DNA of 64,000 nt, taken from NCBI RefSeq assembly GCF_900624995.1, contig NZ_UYXQ01000022.1, positions 1-64,000 on the forward strand. Reading direction: 5' to 3'. The translations under genes and the position numbers were made by a program. The notes beneath the pieces were generated by a model that was not told the origin of the DNA, ran no database searches, and saw only the letters and a list, made by a program, of their open reading frames with translations. Below are positions 53,201-60,745 of the stretch, in pieces. This DNA comes from Pseudomonas antarctica. Lineage in GTDB: Bacteria > Pseudomonadota > Gammaproteobacteria > Pseudomonadales > Pseudomonadaceae. The stretch's first letter is position 1; each line of letters begins with the position of its first letter.

Positions 53201-54409
53201 ATGACCTCGATGTGGCGCACCAGTGGCTGGGTTCTTGTGGGGAGTGCGCTGATCCTGGCGTTGTCCTTGGGTGTGCGGCATGGCTTTGGCCTGTTCCTGG
53301 CGCCGATGAGCACGGAATTCGGCTGGGGCCGTGAGACCTTTGCCTTCGCCATTGCCCTGCAAAACCTGATCTGGGGCCTGGCCCAGCCGTTTACCGGCGC
53401 CTTGGCCGACCGTTTTGGCGCCACCAAAGCAGTATTTGTCGGCGGCGTGCTGTACGCCGTGGGCCTGGTGTTGATGGGCATGTCCGATTCGGCGTGGTCA
53501 CTGTCGCTAAGTGCGGGCTTGCTGATTGGGATCGGGCTGTCGGGCACTTCGTTCTCGGTCATTCTGGGTGTCGTCGGGCGCGCGGTACCGCCGGAAAAAC
53601 GCAGCATGGCTATGGGCATTGCCAGTGCCGCAGGTTCTTTCGGCCAGTTCGCCATGGTGCCTGGCACCTTGGGCCTGATCGGCTGGCTGGGTTGGTCGAC
53701 TGCGTTGCTGGCGTTGGGCCTGATGGTGGCGCTGATCCTGCCGTTGGTGGCGATGCTCAAGGACAAGCCGCTGCCGGTCATGGTCGGTCAGCAAACGCTG
53801 CGCGATGCGTTGAAGGAGGCCTGCTCCCACTCCGGTTTCTGGCTGCTCGCGTTCGGCTTTTTTGTCTGCGGTTTCCAAGTCGTGTTTATTGGCGTGCATT
53901 TGCCTGCGTACTTGGTCGATCAGCACCTACCGGCCACGACGGGTACTACGGTGCTGGCTTTGATCGGCTTGTTTAACGTGTTTGGTACCTACACCGCCGG
54001 CTGGCTTGGCGGGCGCATGTCCAAACCGCGTTTGCTCACCGGTCTGTATGTGCTGCGAGCGGTGGTGATCGTGCTGTTCCTGTGGGCACCGGTGACCGAA
54101 GTCACGGCCTACCTGTTCGGCATGGCGATGGGCTTTCTGTGGCTGTCCACTGTGCCGCTGACCAACGGCACGGTCGCGACCCTGTTTGGCGTGCGAAACC
54201 TGTCAATGCTCGGTGGGATTGTGTTCCTGTTTCATCAGCTTGGCTCGTTCCTTGGGGGCTGGTTGGGCGGGGTGGTCTATGACCGAACCGGCAACTACGA
54301 TGTGATCTGGCAGGTGGCGATTCTCTTGAGTCTGCTGGCTGCGGCGCTGAACTGGCCGGTGCGCGAGCGGCCAGTGCAGCGCTTGCAAACGCAGCTGGAG
54401 GCGGTATGA
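53201..54409 (+). CDS. MFS transporter controlled by MarR
   Basis: A 402-residue inner-membrane major facilitator with 12 segments. The loop 2-3 signature reads GALADRFGATKAVFVGG near 66-82, and N-terminal HGFGLFLAPMSTEFGWGRETFAFA near 27-50 is typical of the monocarboxylate/oxalate-formate-like MFS branch. The ATG at 53201 follows a CGGAG site. It is cotranscribed with the tiny membrane ORF at 54406 through an ATGA overlap. The substrate is unknown; a MarR regulator often goes with export of small aromatic or toxic compounds. Confidence 0.83.
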   Translation: MTSMWRTSGWVLVGSALILALSLGVRHGFGLFLAPMSTEFGWGRETFAFAIALQNLIWGLAQPFTGALADRFGATKAVFVGGVLYAVGLVLMGMSDSAWSLSLSAGLLIGIGLSGTSFSVILGVVGRAVPPEKRSMAMGIASAAGSFGQFAMVPGTLGLIGWLGWSTALLALGLMVALILPLVAMLKDKPLPVMVGQQTLRDALKEACSHSGFWLLAFGFFVCGFQVVFIGVHLPAYLVDQHLPATTGTTVLALIGLFNVFGTYTAGWLGGRMSKPRLLTGLYVLRAVVIVLFLWAPVTEVTAYLFGMAMGFLWLSTVPLTNGTVATLFGVRNLSMLGGIVFLFHQLGSFLGGWLGGVVYDRTGNYDVIWQVAILLSLLAAALNWPVRERPVQRLQTQLEAV

Positions 54410-54525
54410 GTGTAACGGTGCGATGTTTGATGTTTACGGCGTTCGTCGTTCTGTTGCTGCTGGCCTGGTGGGGCTGGCAGCGCGGCGGGCTAGCGTTGAT
54501 GCAACTGGGTATGTCGATCTGTTAA
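54406..54525 (+). CDS. 39-residue membrane miniprotein coupled to MFS gene
   Basis: An ORF starting at the ATG that overlaps the MFS stop codon (ATGA) and ending at 54525. It encodes MSVTVRCLMFTAFVVLLLLA, then WWGWQRGG and a short tail: one strong membrane helix (about 7-25). Perfect stop-start overlap and a clean hydrophobic helix suggest a real accessory peptide of the transporter, but there is no homology evidence in hand. Confidence 0.5.
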   Translation: MSVTVRCLMFTAFVVLLLLAWWGWQRGGLALMQLGMSIC

Positions 54526-54560
54526 GTTTGTGGTCTGGAAACGTTTAAGGACTCCGCGAC

Positions 54561-55109
54561 ATGCACAAGCGCTGGCTTGCAGTACCCGCCCTGATGGTAA
54601 TTGGCAGTCTCGCCATGGCCGCCAATTGCCCGCCGTTGCTGGAAGGGCAGTTGCCCAAGTTGCGGGCCAAGGAATCCATCGATCTGTGCCAACGTTTTGC
54701 TGGCAAACCTCTGTTGATCGTCAATACCGCCAGCTTCTGTGGTTTCGCGCCGCAGTTCAAAGGCCTCGAAGCGTTGTCTCAGCGCTATAAAGAACAAGGG
54801 CTGGAAGTGATCGGCGTGCCGTCTGATGACTTCAAGCAGGAAGCCAAGACCGGCGAAGAGACTGCCAAGGTCTGTTACGTGAATTACGGCGTGACCTTCA
54901 CCATGACCGAGCCGCAGAAGGTCAAGGGGCCGGATGCGGTGCACTTGTTCAAGGTCCTGGCGCAGGAGACCAGTGCGCCAAAGTGGAATTTCTATAAGTA
55001 CGTGGTGGACCGCCAGGGTAAGGTGATCGCCAATTTCTCCAGCCTGACCAAGCCGGACAGCCCGGAGCTGATCAAGGCGGTTGAAGAGGCTATTGCGTCT
55101 AAACCCTGA
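54561..55109 (+). CDS. Periplasmic glutathione peroxidase-like protein
   Basis: A 182-residue thioredoxin-fold peroxidase with a signal peptide (about residues 1-20, ending MAA). The peroxidatic Cys is in [20 protein letters not shown] near 51-70; [10 protein letters not shown] replaces the usual GFPCNQF, and the Trp-Asn pair of the active site is in [12 protein letters not shown] near 140-151. Peroxide or lipid-peroxide removal in the periplasm is expected, with thioredoxin-like rather than glutathione donors more likely for non-selenium bacterial members. It follows the MFS pair and ends at a shared terminator, as in other Pseudomonas. Confidence 0.88.
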   Translation: MHKRWLAVPALMVIGSLAMAANCPPLLEGQLPKLRAKESIDLCQRFAGKPLLIVNTASFCGFAPQFKGLEALSQRYKEQGLEVIGVPSDDFKQEAKTGEETAKVCYVNYGVTFTMTEPQKVKGPDAVHLFKVLAQETSAPKWNFYKYVVDRQGKVIANFSSLTKPDSPELIKAVEEAIASKP

Positions 55110-55121
55110 TCACCGCCGACT

Positions 55122-55162
55122 AAAAAGCCCCGCCTCCTTTGCAGGAGAGCGGGGCTTTTTTA
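55122..55162. terminator. Bidirectional intrinsic terminator
   Basis: AAAAAGCCCCGC pairs with GCGGGGCTTTTT around an inner CTCC/GGAG hairpin. It ends both the glutathione peroxidase gene and the convergent FadL-type porin gene. Confidence 0.92.
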
Positions 55163-55173
55163 TACGGTTTGAA

Positions 55174-56478
55174 TCAGAACTTGTACGTCATGCCCAGGCC
55201 GAAACCGTTGGCGCTGTTTTCGTACTTGGACGCATAGGTCTGACCCAGCGCGTTCTGCTTGTTCACCTTGACCGGCTCTTCCTTGAGGTAGGAGTAAGCC
55301 AGGTCGATGGTCATGTTATCCATCACGGCGTAGCCCAGGCCGACACTGAAGATAGTCCGGTCACCGGTAGGAATACGCGGCGAACGGTCAGTGTTGTTGG
55401 TCGGTGACTGGTCGAAGGTCAAGCCGGTACGCAGGACCACTTGCTTGGTCACTTGGTACGAGGTACCCAGGGCGTAGGCCCAAGTGTCGTGCCAGTTTTG
55501 CGGCTCTTGGATCTGGCTGACGATCCGCGGTGCGAGTGCACCACCGGTCGTTGCCGTCACACCTTCGTTGTTGACGGTAATGTCTTTCAGGCGGCTCCAG
55601 CGCGTCCAGGTCGCACCACCGTAAACCTTCCAGGCATCGCTCAGGTCTTGAGTAACCGAAGCGTCCCAGGATTCAGGGGTGTCGACTTTCAGCGAAGCGT
55701 CGTAGCGGTTGGCACGCAGGTAACCGCCAGGAACGCCGGCGCCTGGCGTAACGTCGGTGTGGCCTTCGAGCTTGTATTTCACTTTCGAGTGGTAAGTCAG
55801 GCCGACACGGGTGGTGTCGGTGGCTTGCACCAGGATACCGGCGTTGAAGCCGAGCGCGGTGTCGTCGCCTTTGACTTTGATTTTGTTGTCGCCGGTGCCT
55901 GCCAGACCTGGGAGCGGCAGCCCCGCGAGGCTTGGTTGCGACTCCAGTGTGCCGGAAATGCGGTTAATGGTCGGACCAAAACCGATCGACACCTTGTCGT
56001 TGAAGGCGTAGCTCACAGTCGGCTGGAAGGTGATAACAGCCACTTCACTCTTGTTGCCGAATGCGCGGCCTTGGAAGCCACGTTCGTAGTCAGTCTTCAG
56101 GCCGAACGGTGCGTAAACACCGAAGCCGACTGCCCACTGGTCGTTAAGTTTGTTGGTGTAGAAACCAAAAGGCACTGCGGTGAACGGCACCATGTCGCCT
56201 TTGTTGCTGCCGCGTGAGCGGCCGCTGGCGTCTTTGATGTCGGTCGAAGCATCGATAGCGGCGACGCCACCGGTGATTTGCTGGCCTTCAAGGCGAGCCA
56301 TACCGGCAGGGTTGCCGTAGACAGTGCTGGCGTTTTCGGCAGAAGAAGAGCGGCCTGCGAAACCCGTACCCATGCCGGCGACATCTTGTTCGTTGAGGGC
56401 GAAGCCACTTGCGAACAGTTGGGAGGATGCCATGGCAACGGCGAGGCTAAGTGTGGTCTTGAGCATTACTTTTTTCAT
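55174..56478 (-). CDS. OmpP1/FadL family outer-membrane transporter
   Basis: A 434-residue outer-membrane protein with a signal peptide (about 1-23, ending LFA) and a mature N terminus SGFALNEQDVAGMGTGFAGRS, which with NASTVYGNPAGMARL near 49-63 is the FadL hatch signature. A 14-stranded barrel follows and the chain ends in Phe (GLGMTYKF). Members take up long-chain fatty acids or aromatic hydrocarbons. It is monocistronic, convergent with the peroxidase gene. The exact substrate is not shown. Confidence 0.9.
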   Translation of the reverse strand: MKKVMLKTTLSLAVAMASSQLFASGFALNEQDVAGMGTGFAGRSSSAENASTVYGNPAGMARLEGQQITGGVAAIDASTDIKDASGRSRGSNKGDMVPFTAVPFGFYTNKLNDQWAVGFGVYAPFGLKTDYERGFQGRAFGNKSEVAVITFQPTVSYAFNDKVSIGFGPTINRISGTLESQPSLAGLPLPGLAGTGDNKIKVKGDDTALGFNAGILVQATDTTRVGLTYHSKVKYKLEGHTDVTPGAGVPGGYLRANRYDASLKVDTPESWDASVTQDLSDAWKVYGGATWTRWSRLKDITVNNEGVTATTGGALAPRIVSQIQEPQNWHDTWAYALGTSYQVTKQVVLRTGLTFDQSPTNNTDRSPRIPTGDRTIFSVGLGYAVMDNMTIDLAYSYLKEEPVKVNKQNALGQTYASKYENSANGFGLGMTYKF

Positions 56479-56624
56479 TATTAGAACTCCGTGGTGATCA
56501 CCGCAGCGGAAAGTATCAATAAAATTAACTTAGCGCTATAGGCTGTAATGTAGGAGATAGAGCGGTTTTGTAGGACAATCCGACCAGATTCGATGTTTTT
56601 AGCCGAATCTTGCAAAATGCCTGA

Positions 56625-57107
56625 TCAGCAAGTGACCTGATTAATGGGTGAAACACAGGTTTGCCAGGCGTGGGTAAAGTCCCGTAGCCGACCTTGAGGA
56701 TGAAATATTTCTTTCCAGATACGCGCCATGGCCAGTACGTCACCCGCTGGCGGCAGTGCAGAGCGATGTTGTTCTACCAGCAGCCAGGCAACAGCAGTGG
56801 CGTAACGCAGGTTGACCGTCAGCTCCAGCTGGGGCGCGCTGAGGAACGCATGCTGACTGGCCAGGCCGCGTACCAGGCTGGCGCGCTCGGGGTCTTGTGC
56901 GAGGTAGTCGTCCCACAGGGCGCGATGACGCGGTTCGGTGATGCTGTACAGGCCGTGGCCGCGCCGGTCATGCAGCGCGGAGCCAAGTTCCGACTGGCTG
57001 GCGGCAATGCCCAGCAACAGGGCTTCAGCTGTCGAGTTATGGCGGCCGAGGTAGATCAACGTCGGCCTGATCACATAACGACACAATTCGCTGGCGGCGA
57101 TACCCAT
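56625..57107 (-). CDS. Conserved hypothetical protein
   Basis: A 160-residue soluble protein with no signal peptide. The start ATG at 57107 has GAGG 6 bases upstream. Notable segments are SELCRYVIRPTLIYLGRHN near 6-24, AASQSELGSALHDRRGHGLY near 35-54 and YATAVAWLLVEQHRSALPP near 101-119. The AASQSELG...GLYSI pattern faintly recalls lysozyme/transglycosylase-like folds of phage origin, but that is weak. No recognised partner; it stands alone between the FadL gene and a terminator. I do not know its function. Confidence 0.7.
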   Translation of the reverse strand: MGIAASELCRYVIRPTLIYLGRHNSTAEALLLGIAASQSELGSALHDRRGHGLYSITEPRHRALWDDYLAQDPERASLVRGLASQHAFLSAPQLELTVNLRYATAVAWLLVEQHRSALPPAGDVLAMARIWKEIFHPQGRLRDFTHAWQTCVSPINQVTC

Positions 57108-57333
57108 ACAGGCCTCAATCCATGAAAGTGGTCGACGATGCCTGAGAAGGGGGGCTTGGCAGCGGTGAATCGGATCTCAGGCTCGTCGCAAGCGGATCAG
57201 GCCGCTTGAGTTGAAGTGTAGTGTCATATTTGTGATGTAAAGGGCTGTTTTTAAAACATCTTCTTCGTTTAGTTATAACGTTTATATCTATTCGAACTTA
57301 GTGCATGTATTCCAAAACCAAATTTCAGGCAAT

Positions 57334-57364
57334 AAAAAACCCTGCGTTTTAAGCAGGGTTTTTT
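57334..57364. terminator. Intrinsic terminator after small gene
   Basis: AAAAAACCCTGC pairs with GCAGGGTTTTTT around a 7-base loop. It lies 22 bases beyond the stop of the minus-strand gene at 57387 and works in both directions; the AT-rich gap 57108-57333 holds the promoter of the 160-residue gene and nothing else seen. Confidence 0.88.
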
Positions 57365-57386
57365 GTGTTTCAGCGACTCGGGTCGA

Positions 57387-57611
57387 TCAGGCAATCAATG
57401 CCTGGCGGGTACGCTCGATCACGGCCTGCAGCGGCTCTGCGCTGGAGTATTGATCGGGGTACAGGCGTTCGCTGTGACGAGCGATGCCGTGTTCGTTGAC
57501 CAGGGTGAAGCTGAAGCAGCCTTTGCGAGCGGCCATGATCAGGCAGTTCATTGGTGCAAAAGCGTTGGTGAGGGTGCGAATGGCATCCTGAGTGTGGATT
57601 TGAGCGTGCAT
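57387..57611 (-). CDS. Small conserved hypothetical protein
   Basis: A 74-residue protein starting MHAQIHTQDAIRTLTNAFAP, with CLIMAARKGCFSFTLVNEHG near 23-42 and a C-terminal helix. An AGGA site lies 9 bases before the ATG at 57611, and a strong terminator follows, so it is very likely a real single-gene transcript. I recall similar short proteins in Pseudomonas but no function. Confidence 0.75.
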   Translation of the reverse strand: MHAQIHTQDAIRTLTNAFAPMNCLIMAARKGCFSFTLVNEHGIARHSERLYPDQYSSAEPLQAVIERTRQALIA

Positions 57612-58054
57612 ATTATTGGTGTTCCTACAAATGACACGGTTAAGAACCGTGCAACGTTAAAACGTTCCAGTAACGTTGATCACCATTGATCAAACGAAGA
57701 ACCCGACTGGAACAAAGCAGCCAGTTTGAAGCGCTAATACGTTAGGCGCGCTTGGGCTGGCAGGTAGGTACTTAGGAGGGCAGGCAACACAACAGGGGCA
57801 AAGGTTCTGGGCCCGGGGTGAAGATCCTGATCAATTTGCAGGCTGGTTCGGTCAGAGTATTGAAACTTCGCGACACCCTTTGCTTGTTCAAAGGCAGTGT
57901 CGTCGCAAGGAATACCTGGAAACCATCGAGGTGGTCGATCCCGTGTTGTTCAGGGGAGTTGTTCGACCAGAATTGACTTTCAGCTTGGTACTAACGCTGC
58001 GGATAGTAACGGATCGAAACGCGAAAGGAAAGCGCCCTAACCAAAAAACTTCAG
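57612..58054. other. Gene-poor region
   Basis: These 443 bases contain two short palindromes near the promoter of the small gene, ACGGTT/AACCGT (about 57637-57651) and AACGTT/AACGTT (about 57653-57668). The plus-strand frame 57880-58191 has no ribosome site and runs into the opposite gene, so I do not call it. No RNA gene or repeat was recognised. Confidence 0.45.
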
Positions 58055-58360
58055 TCAGCCGCCCAGCAACCCTCGATACACCAGCACCGTGGTCGTCGCC
58101 GCCAGTGAACAGCCCAGGGCGTAGGCCGCCAACGACAGGCGCCAGGAACGGCCGGTCTCGATCACTTTCATTACATCGCGCATGTCATTGATCCGGCCTT
58201 CACCCAACTCAATGCACAGGCTCACTGCGGTAAAGGCCGCCGACAGCAGAATGGCGATGGCGAACAGAGCACCGTCAGGAGAAGGCAGCGCCGCGTTGAT
58301 GCAAAGTGAAGTCGCGCAGATGGCCAGCAACAACACGGCGAATAAGAGGATTCCTTTCAT
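58055..58360 (-). CDS. Small inner-membrane protein
   Basis: A 101-residue protein with three likely membrane segments (about 3-24, 30-50 and 75-97) and a charged loop between the last two (LGEGRINDMRDVMKVIETGR near 52-71). The ATG at 58360 has AAGG 6 bases upstream. No family recognised. It stands alone; the AT-rich stretch beyond its start would carry its promoter. Confidence 0.65.
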   Translation of the reverse strand: MKGILLFAVLLLAICATSLCINAALPSPDGALFAIAILLSAAFTAVSLCIELGEGRINDMRDVMKVIETGRSWRLSLAAYALGCSLAATTTVLVYRGLLGG

Positions 58361-58817
58361 CAGGCCTTACAAGGTTACGTGGAGGTAGGGCAGTGTGGCG
58401 AGACGGGGCAAATTTGAAAAGTCCCCAGTTTTGGACCTGCGGTAACATTTTTCGTACACGCTGAAGCAAAAAACCTCGGCGATATAACCAGTGGATGGGT
58501 ACTTGTGCACATTAGTTGCGAAGTATGTAACCGCTCCGTCACCCCCCTGGAAGCGCCGCCATTTGCCTGCAATGAAAATTTAAGTCAATGAAAAATATCG
58601 CTTTTTTTTATTGGTGAAAAAATCGTCAGTTTGACTGCGGCCCCCGTTCCATGGGCCTTTGCGCGAGCTAAAGACGGGTTGTCCACTGAGTTATCCACAG
58701 CTTCTGTGGATTGTCCCAAGCGCTTGCTCTAGAACGGGCGTGCACGGATTTTTCAGCTTTACCTGTAGGAAAAAAAGAGTAGAGTTGCGCGCCTTCCGTT
58801 CTGTCCCGCAGTGCTTT
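58361..58817. other. AT-rich intergenic region with DnaA-box-like sites
   Basis: This 457-base gap between divergent genes contains an AT-rich run (about 58566-58632) followed by a perfect DnaA box TTATCCACA (58691-58699) and two 7-of-9 matches within 20 bases on either side (TTGTCCACT, and CAATCCACA on the minus strand). The overlapping CCACAG/CTGTGG hairpin may instead be structural. No gene is seen. Confidence 0.4.
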
Positions 58818-59141
58818 ATGAAGTTTCGCTCAGTATCACCTTCTGTTACCGACACCCCTCAGACTGTTACCGCACCCAAGCGTTTCTCCTTGAAAGTCGC
58901 TTTGTGGCTGCTCGACAGCCCGCGGCTGGGGCACAACACCAACGTCAAGCATTTTGCCGGGCGCTTGCTCAAGCAGCCCGCACGCGAAGGCGTGGTCGCC
59001 GCGCAGAGCCGCTTGGGCCAACTGATGTGCCGCGAATGCGGCAACGCCCGTGACCGCCGCATCGGCCATGACCTGTTGCGCCTGGCCGCCCGTGCCGGCG
59101 ACCGCCGTGCCCAGCGCGAACTGGGGCAGGTCGAAGACTGA
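58818..59141 (+). CDS. Sel1-repeat-like small protein
   Basis: A 107-residue protein starting MKFRSVSPSVTDTPQTVTAP. After a polar leader comes FSLKVALWLLDSPRLGHN near 24-41, and the C-terminal half has a helical-repeat pattern (EGVVAAQSRLGQLMCRECG and LLRLAARAGDRRAQRELG) typical of Sel1/TPR-like repeats. The ATG at 58818 lies where family-like sequence begins; the frame is open to 58659 without support. It is 46 bases before rmuC and may be cotranscribed. Likely a protein-interaction module; no specific role known. Confidence 0.65.
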   Translation: MKFRSVSPSVTDTPQTVTAPKRFSLKVALWLLDSPRLGHNTNVKHFAGRLLKQPAREGVVAAQSRLGQLMCRECGNARDRRIGHDLLRLAARAGDRRAQRELGQVED

Positions 59142-59187
59142 GCTGTCCTCAAGCCCTATGCTTGGTTAACCTTGCTCTTTTTCGGTG

Positions 59188-60681
59188 ATGGCAGAAATGG
59201 CGATGGCTTTTGACTGGACCAGTATTGCCTTGGGCCTGGCTGGCGCTGCGGTGCCTTTATTGGTCGTGTGCTGGCAGATTCAACGGCGGCTGAGCGCGCG
59301 TATGACCGGCTGGGAACTGCTGGAAGAGCGCTTGGCCACCGCGCAACTGGCCCAGGAAGGGCTGGCCGCGCAACTCGACGCCAGCCGCGACGAGATCAGC
59401 GACCTCAGCCAGGCCAACGCCGCCAAACAAGCTGACCTGGCTGCCGTGCGCCGTGAAGTCGAACTGCTGCAGATCGACCGTGATAACGCCCGCGACGCTG
59501 CGCACGCCTGGAACCTCGACCGCAGCGCCAAGGATACTGAGCTGCGCCGCCTTGACGCGCTGTCGGCCTCACTGCGTGCCGAACTGCGTGAGCAACAGGA
59601 AAGCCATCAACAACGCCTCGCCGACCTGCAAGGCGCGCGGGACGAGTTACGCGCGCAGTTCGCCGAACTTGCAGGGAAGATCTTCGATGAACGTGAACAG
59701 CGTTTTGCCGAAACCAGCCAGGAGCGCCTCGGCCAGTTGCTCGACCCGCTCAAGGAACGCATCCAGTCCTTCGAGAAACGCGTGGAAGAAAGCTACCAGA
59801 ATGAAGCGCGCGAACGCTTTTCCCTGGCCAAGGAGCTTGAGCGCCTGCAGCAACTGAACCTGCGCCTGTCAGACGAAGCCACCAACCTCACGCGGGCGCT
59901 CAAGGGCCAGAAAACCCAGGGGAACTGGGGGGAATTGATCCTTGAGCGCGTGCTGGAACATGCCGGGTTGGAGAAGGGGCGCGAGTATCAGACCCAGGTC
60001 AGCCTCAAAGGTCCGGACGGCGAACGCTTCCAGCCGGACGTGTTGATCATGTTGCCCGGCGACAAGCAGGTGGTGGTCGACTCCAAGGTCAGCCTTACGG
60101 CCTATCAGCAATACGTAGGGGCAGAGGATGACGTGATTGGCCAGGCAGCGCTCAAGCAGCACGTGTTGTCGCTGCGCAATCACGTCAAAGGTTTGGCCGG
60201 TAAGGATTACAAGCGCCTCGAAGGCTTGCACAGTCTGGATTTCGTGCTGTTGTTCGTACCGATAGAAGCGGCGTTTTCCGCCGCGTTGCAGGCCGAGCCG
60301 AACCTGTTCCAGGAAGCGTTCGACCGCCATATCGTCATCGTCAGCCCCACGACCTTGCTGGCGACCTTGCGCGTTATCGATAGCCTGTGGAAGCAGGAGC
60401 GCCAGAGCCAAAACGCGCGGGAAATCGCCGAGCGCGCCGGTTGGCTGTATGACAAGTTTGTGTTGTTTATCCAGGACCTGGATGAAGTAGGCAACCGCTT
60501 GCAGCAGCTGGATAAGGCTTACAGCGCAGCGCGAAACAAGCTGACAGATGGCCGCGGGAATCTGGTCAGCCGTACCGAGCAATTAAGGTTGCTGGGGGCG
60601 CGTGCGAGTAAAAGCCTGCCGGCGGATTTGCTTGAGCGGGCGATGACCGATTCAGACGGTGTCGCGCACCTACCTGAATAA
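59188..60681 (+). CDS. rmuC: DNA recombination protein RmuC
   Basis: A 497-residue protein with an N-terminal membrane helix (about 8-26), a long coiled coil (about 40-230, with many Gln/Glu/Arg heptads) and the C-terminal RmuC nuclease-like domain: GNWGELILERVLEHAGLEKG near 245-264, FQPDVLIMLPGDKQVVVDSK near 280-299, and IVIVSPTTLLATLRVIDSLW near 381-400. RmuC limits inversions between short repeats in E. coli. Start is uncertain: GTG 59185 and ATGs at 59188, 59197 and 59203 are all in frame with no clear ribosome site. Confidence 0.9.
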   Translation: MAEMAMAFDWTSIALGLAGAAVPLLVVCWQIQRRLSARMTGWELLEERLATAQLAQEGLAAQLDASRDEISDLSQANAAKQADLAAVRREVELLQIDRDNARDAAHAWNLDRSAKDTELRRLDALSASLRAELREQQESHQQRLADLQGARDELRAQFAELAGKIFDEREQRFAETSQERLGQLLDPLKERIQSFEKRVEESYQNEARERFSLAKELERLQQLNLRLSDEATNLTRALKGQKTQGNWGELILERVLEHAGLEKGREYQTQVSLKGPDGERFQPDVLIMLPGDKQVVVDSKVSLTAYQQYVGAEDDVIGQAALKQHVLSLRNHVKGLAGKDYKRLEGLHSLDFVLLFVPIEAAFSAALQAEPNLFQEAFDRHIVIVSPTTLLATLRVIDSLWKQERQSQNAREIAERAGWLYDKFVLFIQDLDEVGNRLQQLDKAYSAARNKLTDGRGNLVSRTEQLRLLGARASKSLPADLLERAMTDSDGVAHLPE

Positions 60682-60690
60682 AAACGATCC

Positions 60691-60726
60691 AAATTGTGGG
60701 TGGGAGCAAGCCCCCGCCCACAATTT
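60691..60726. terminator. REP-like hairpin after rmuC
   Basis: AAATTGTGGG (60691-60700) pairs with CCCACAATTT (60717-60726), and two more T follow. The inner part holds a GGGAGCAAGCCC REP variant. It lies between two convergent genes and may terminate both. Confidence 0.7.
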
Positions 60727-60745
60727 TTAATCGAGTACTCCCTGT

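Noticed and set aside
57880..58191. 103-codon plus-strand frame before the small membrane protein gene
   Set aside because: No ribosome site, no recognisable protein features, and it overlaps the better-supported minus-strand gene at 58055.
58566..58720. Replication origin
   Set aside because: Only one perfect DnaA box, and none of the dnaA/dnaN/rpmH/parAB genes that flank Pseudomonas origins.
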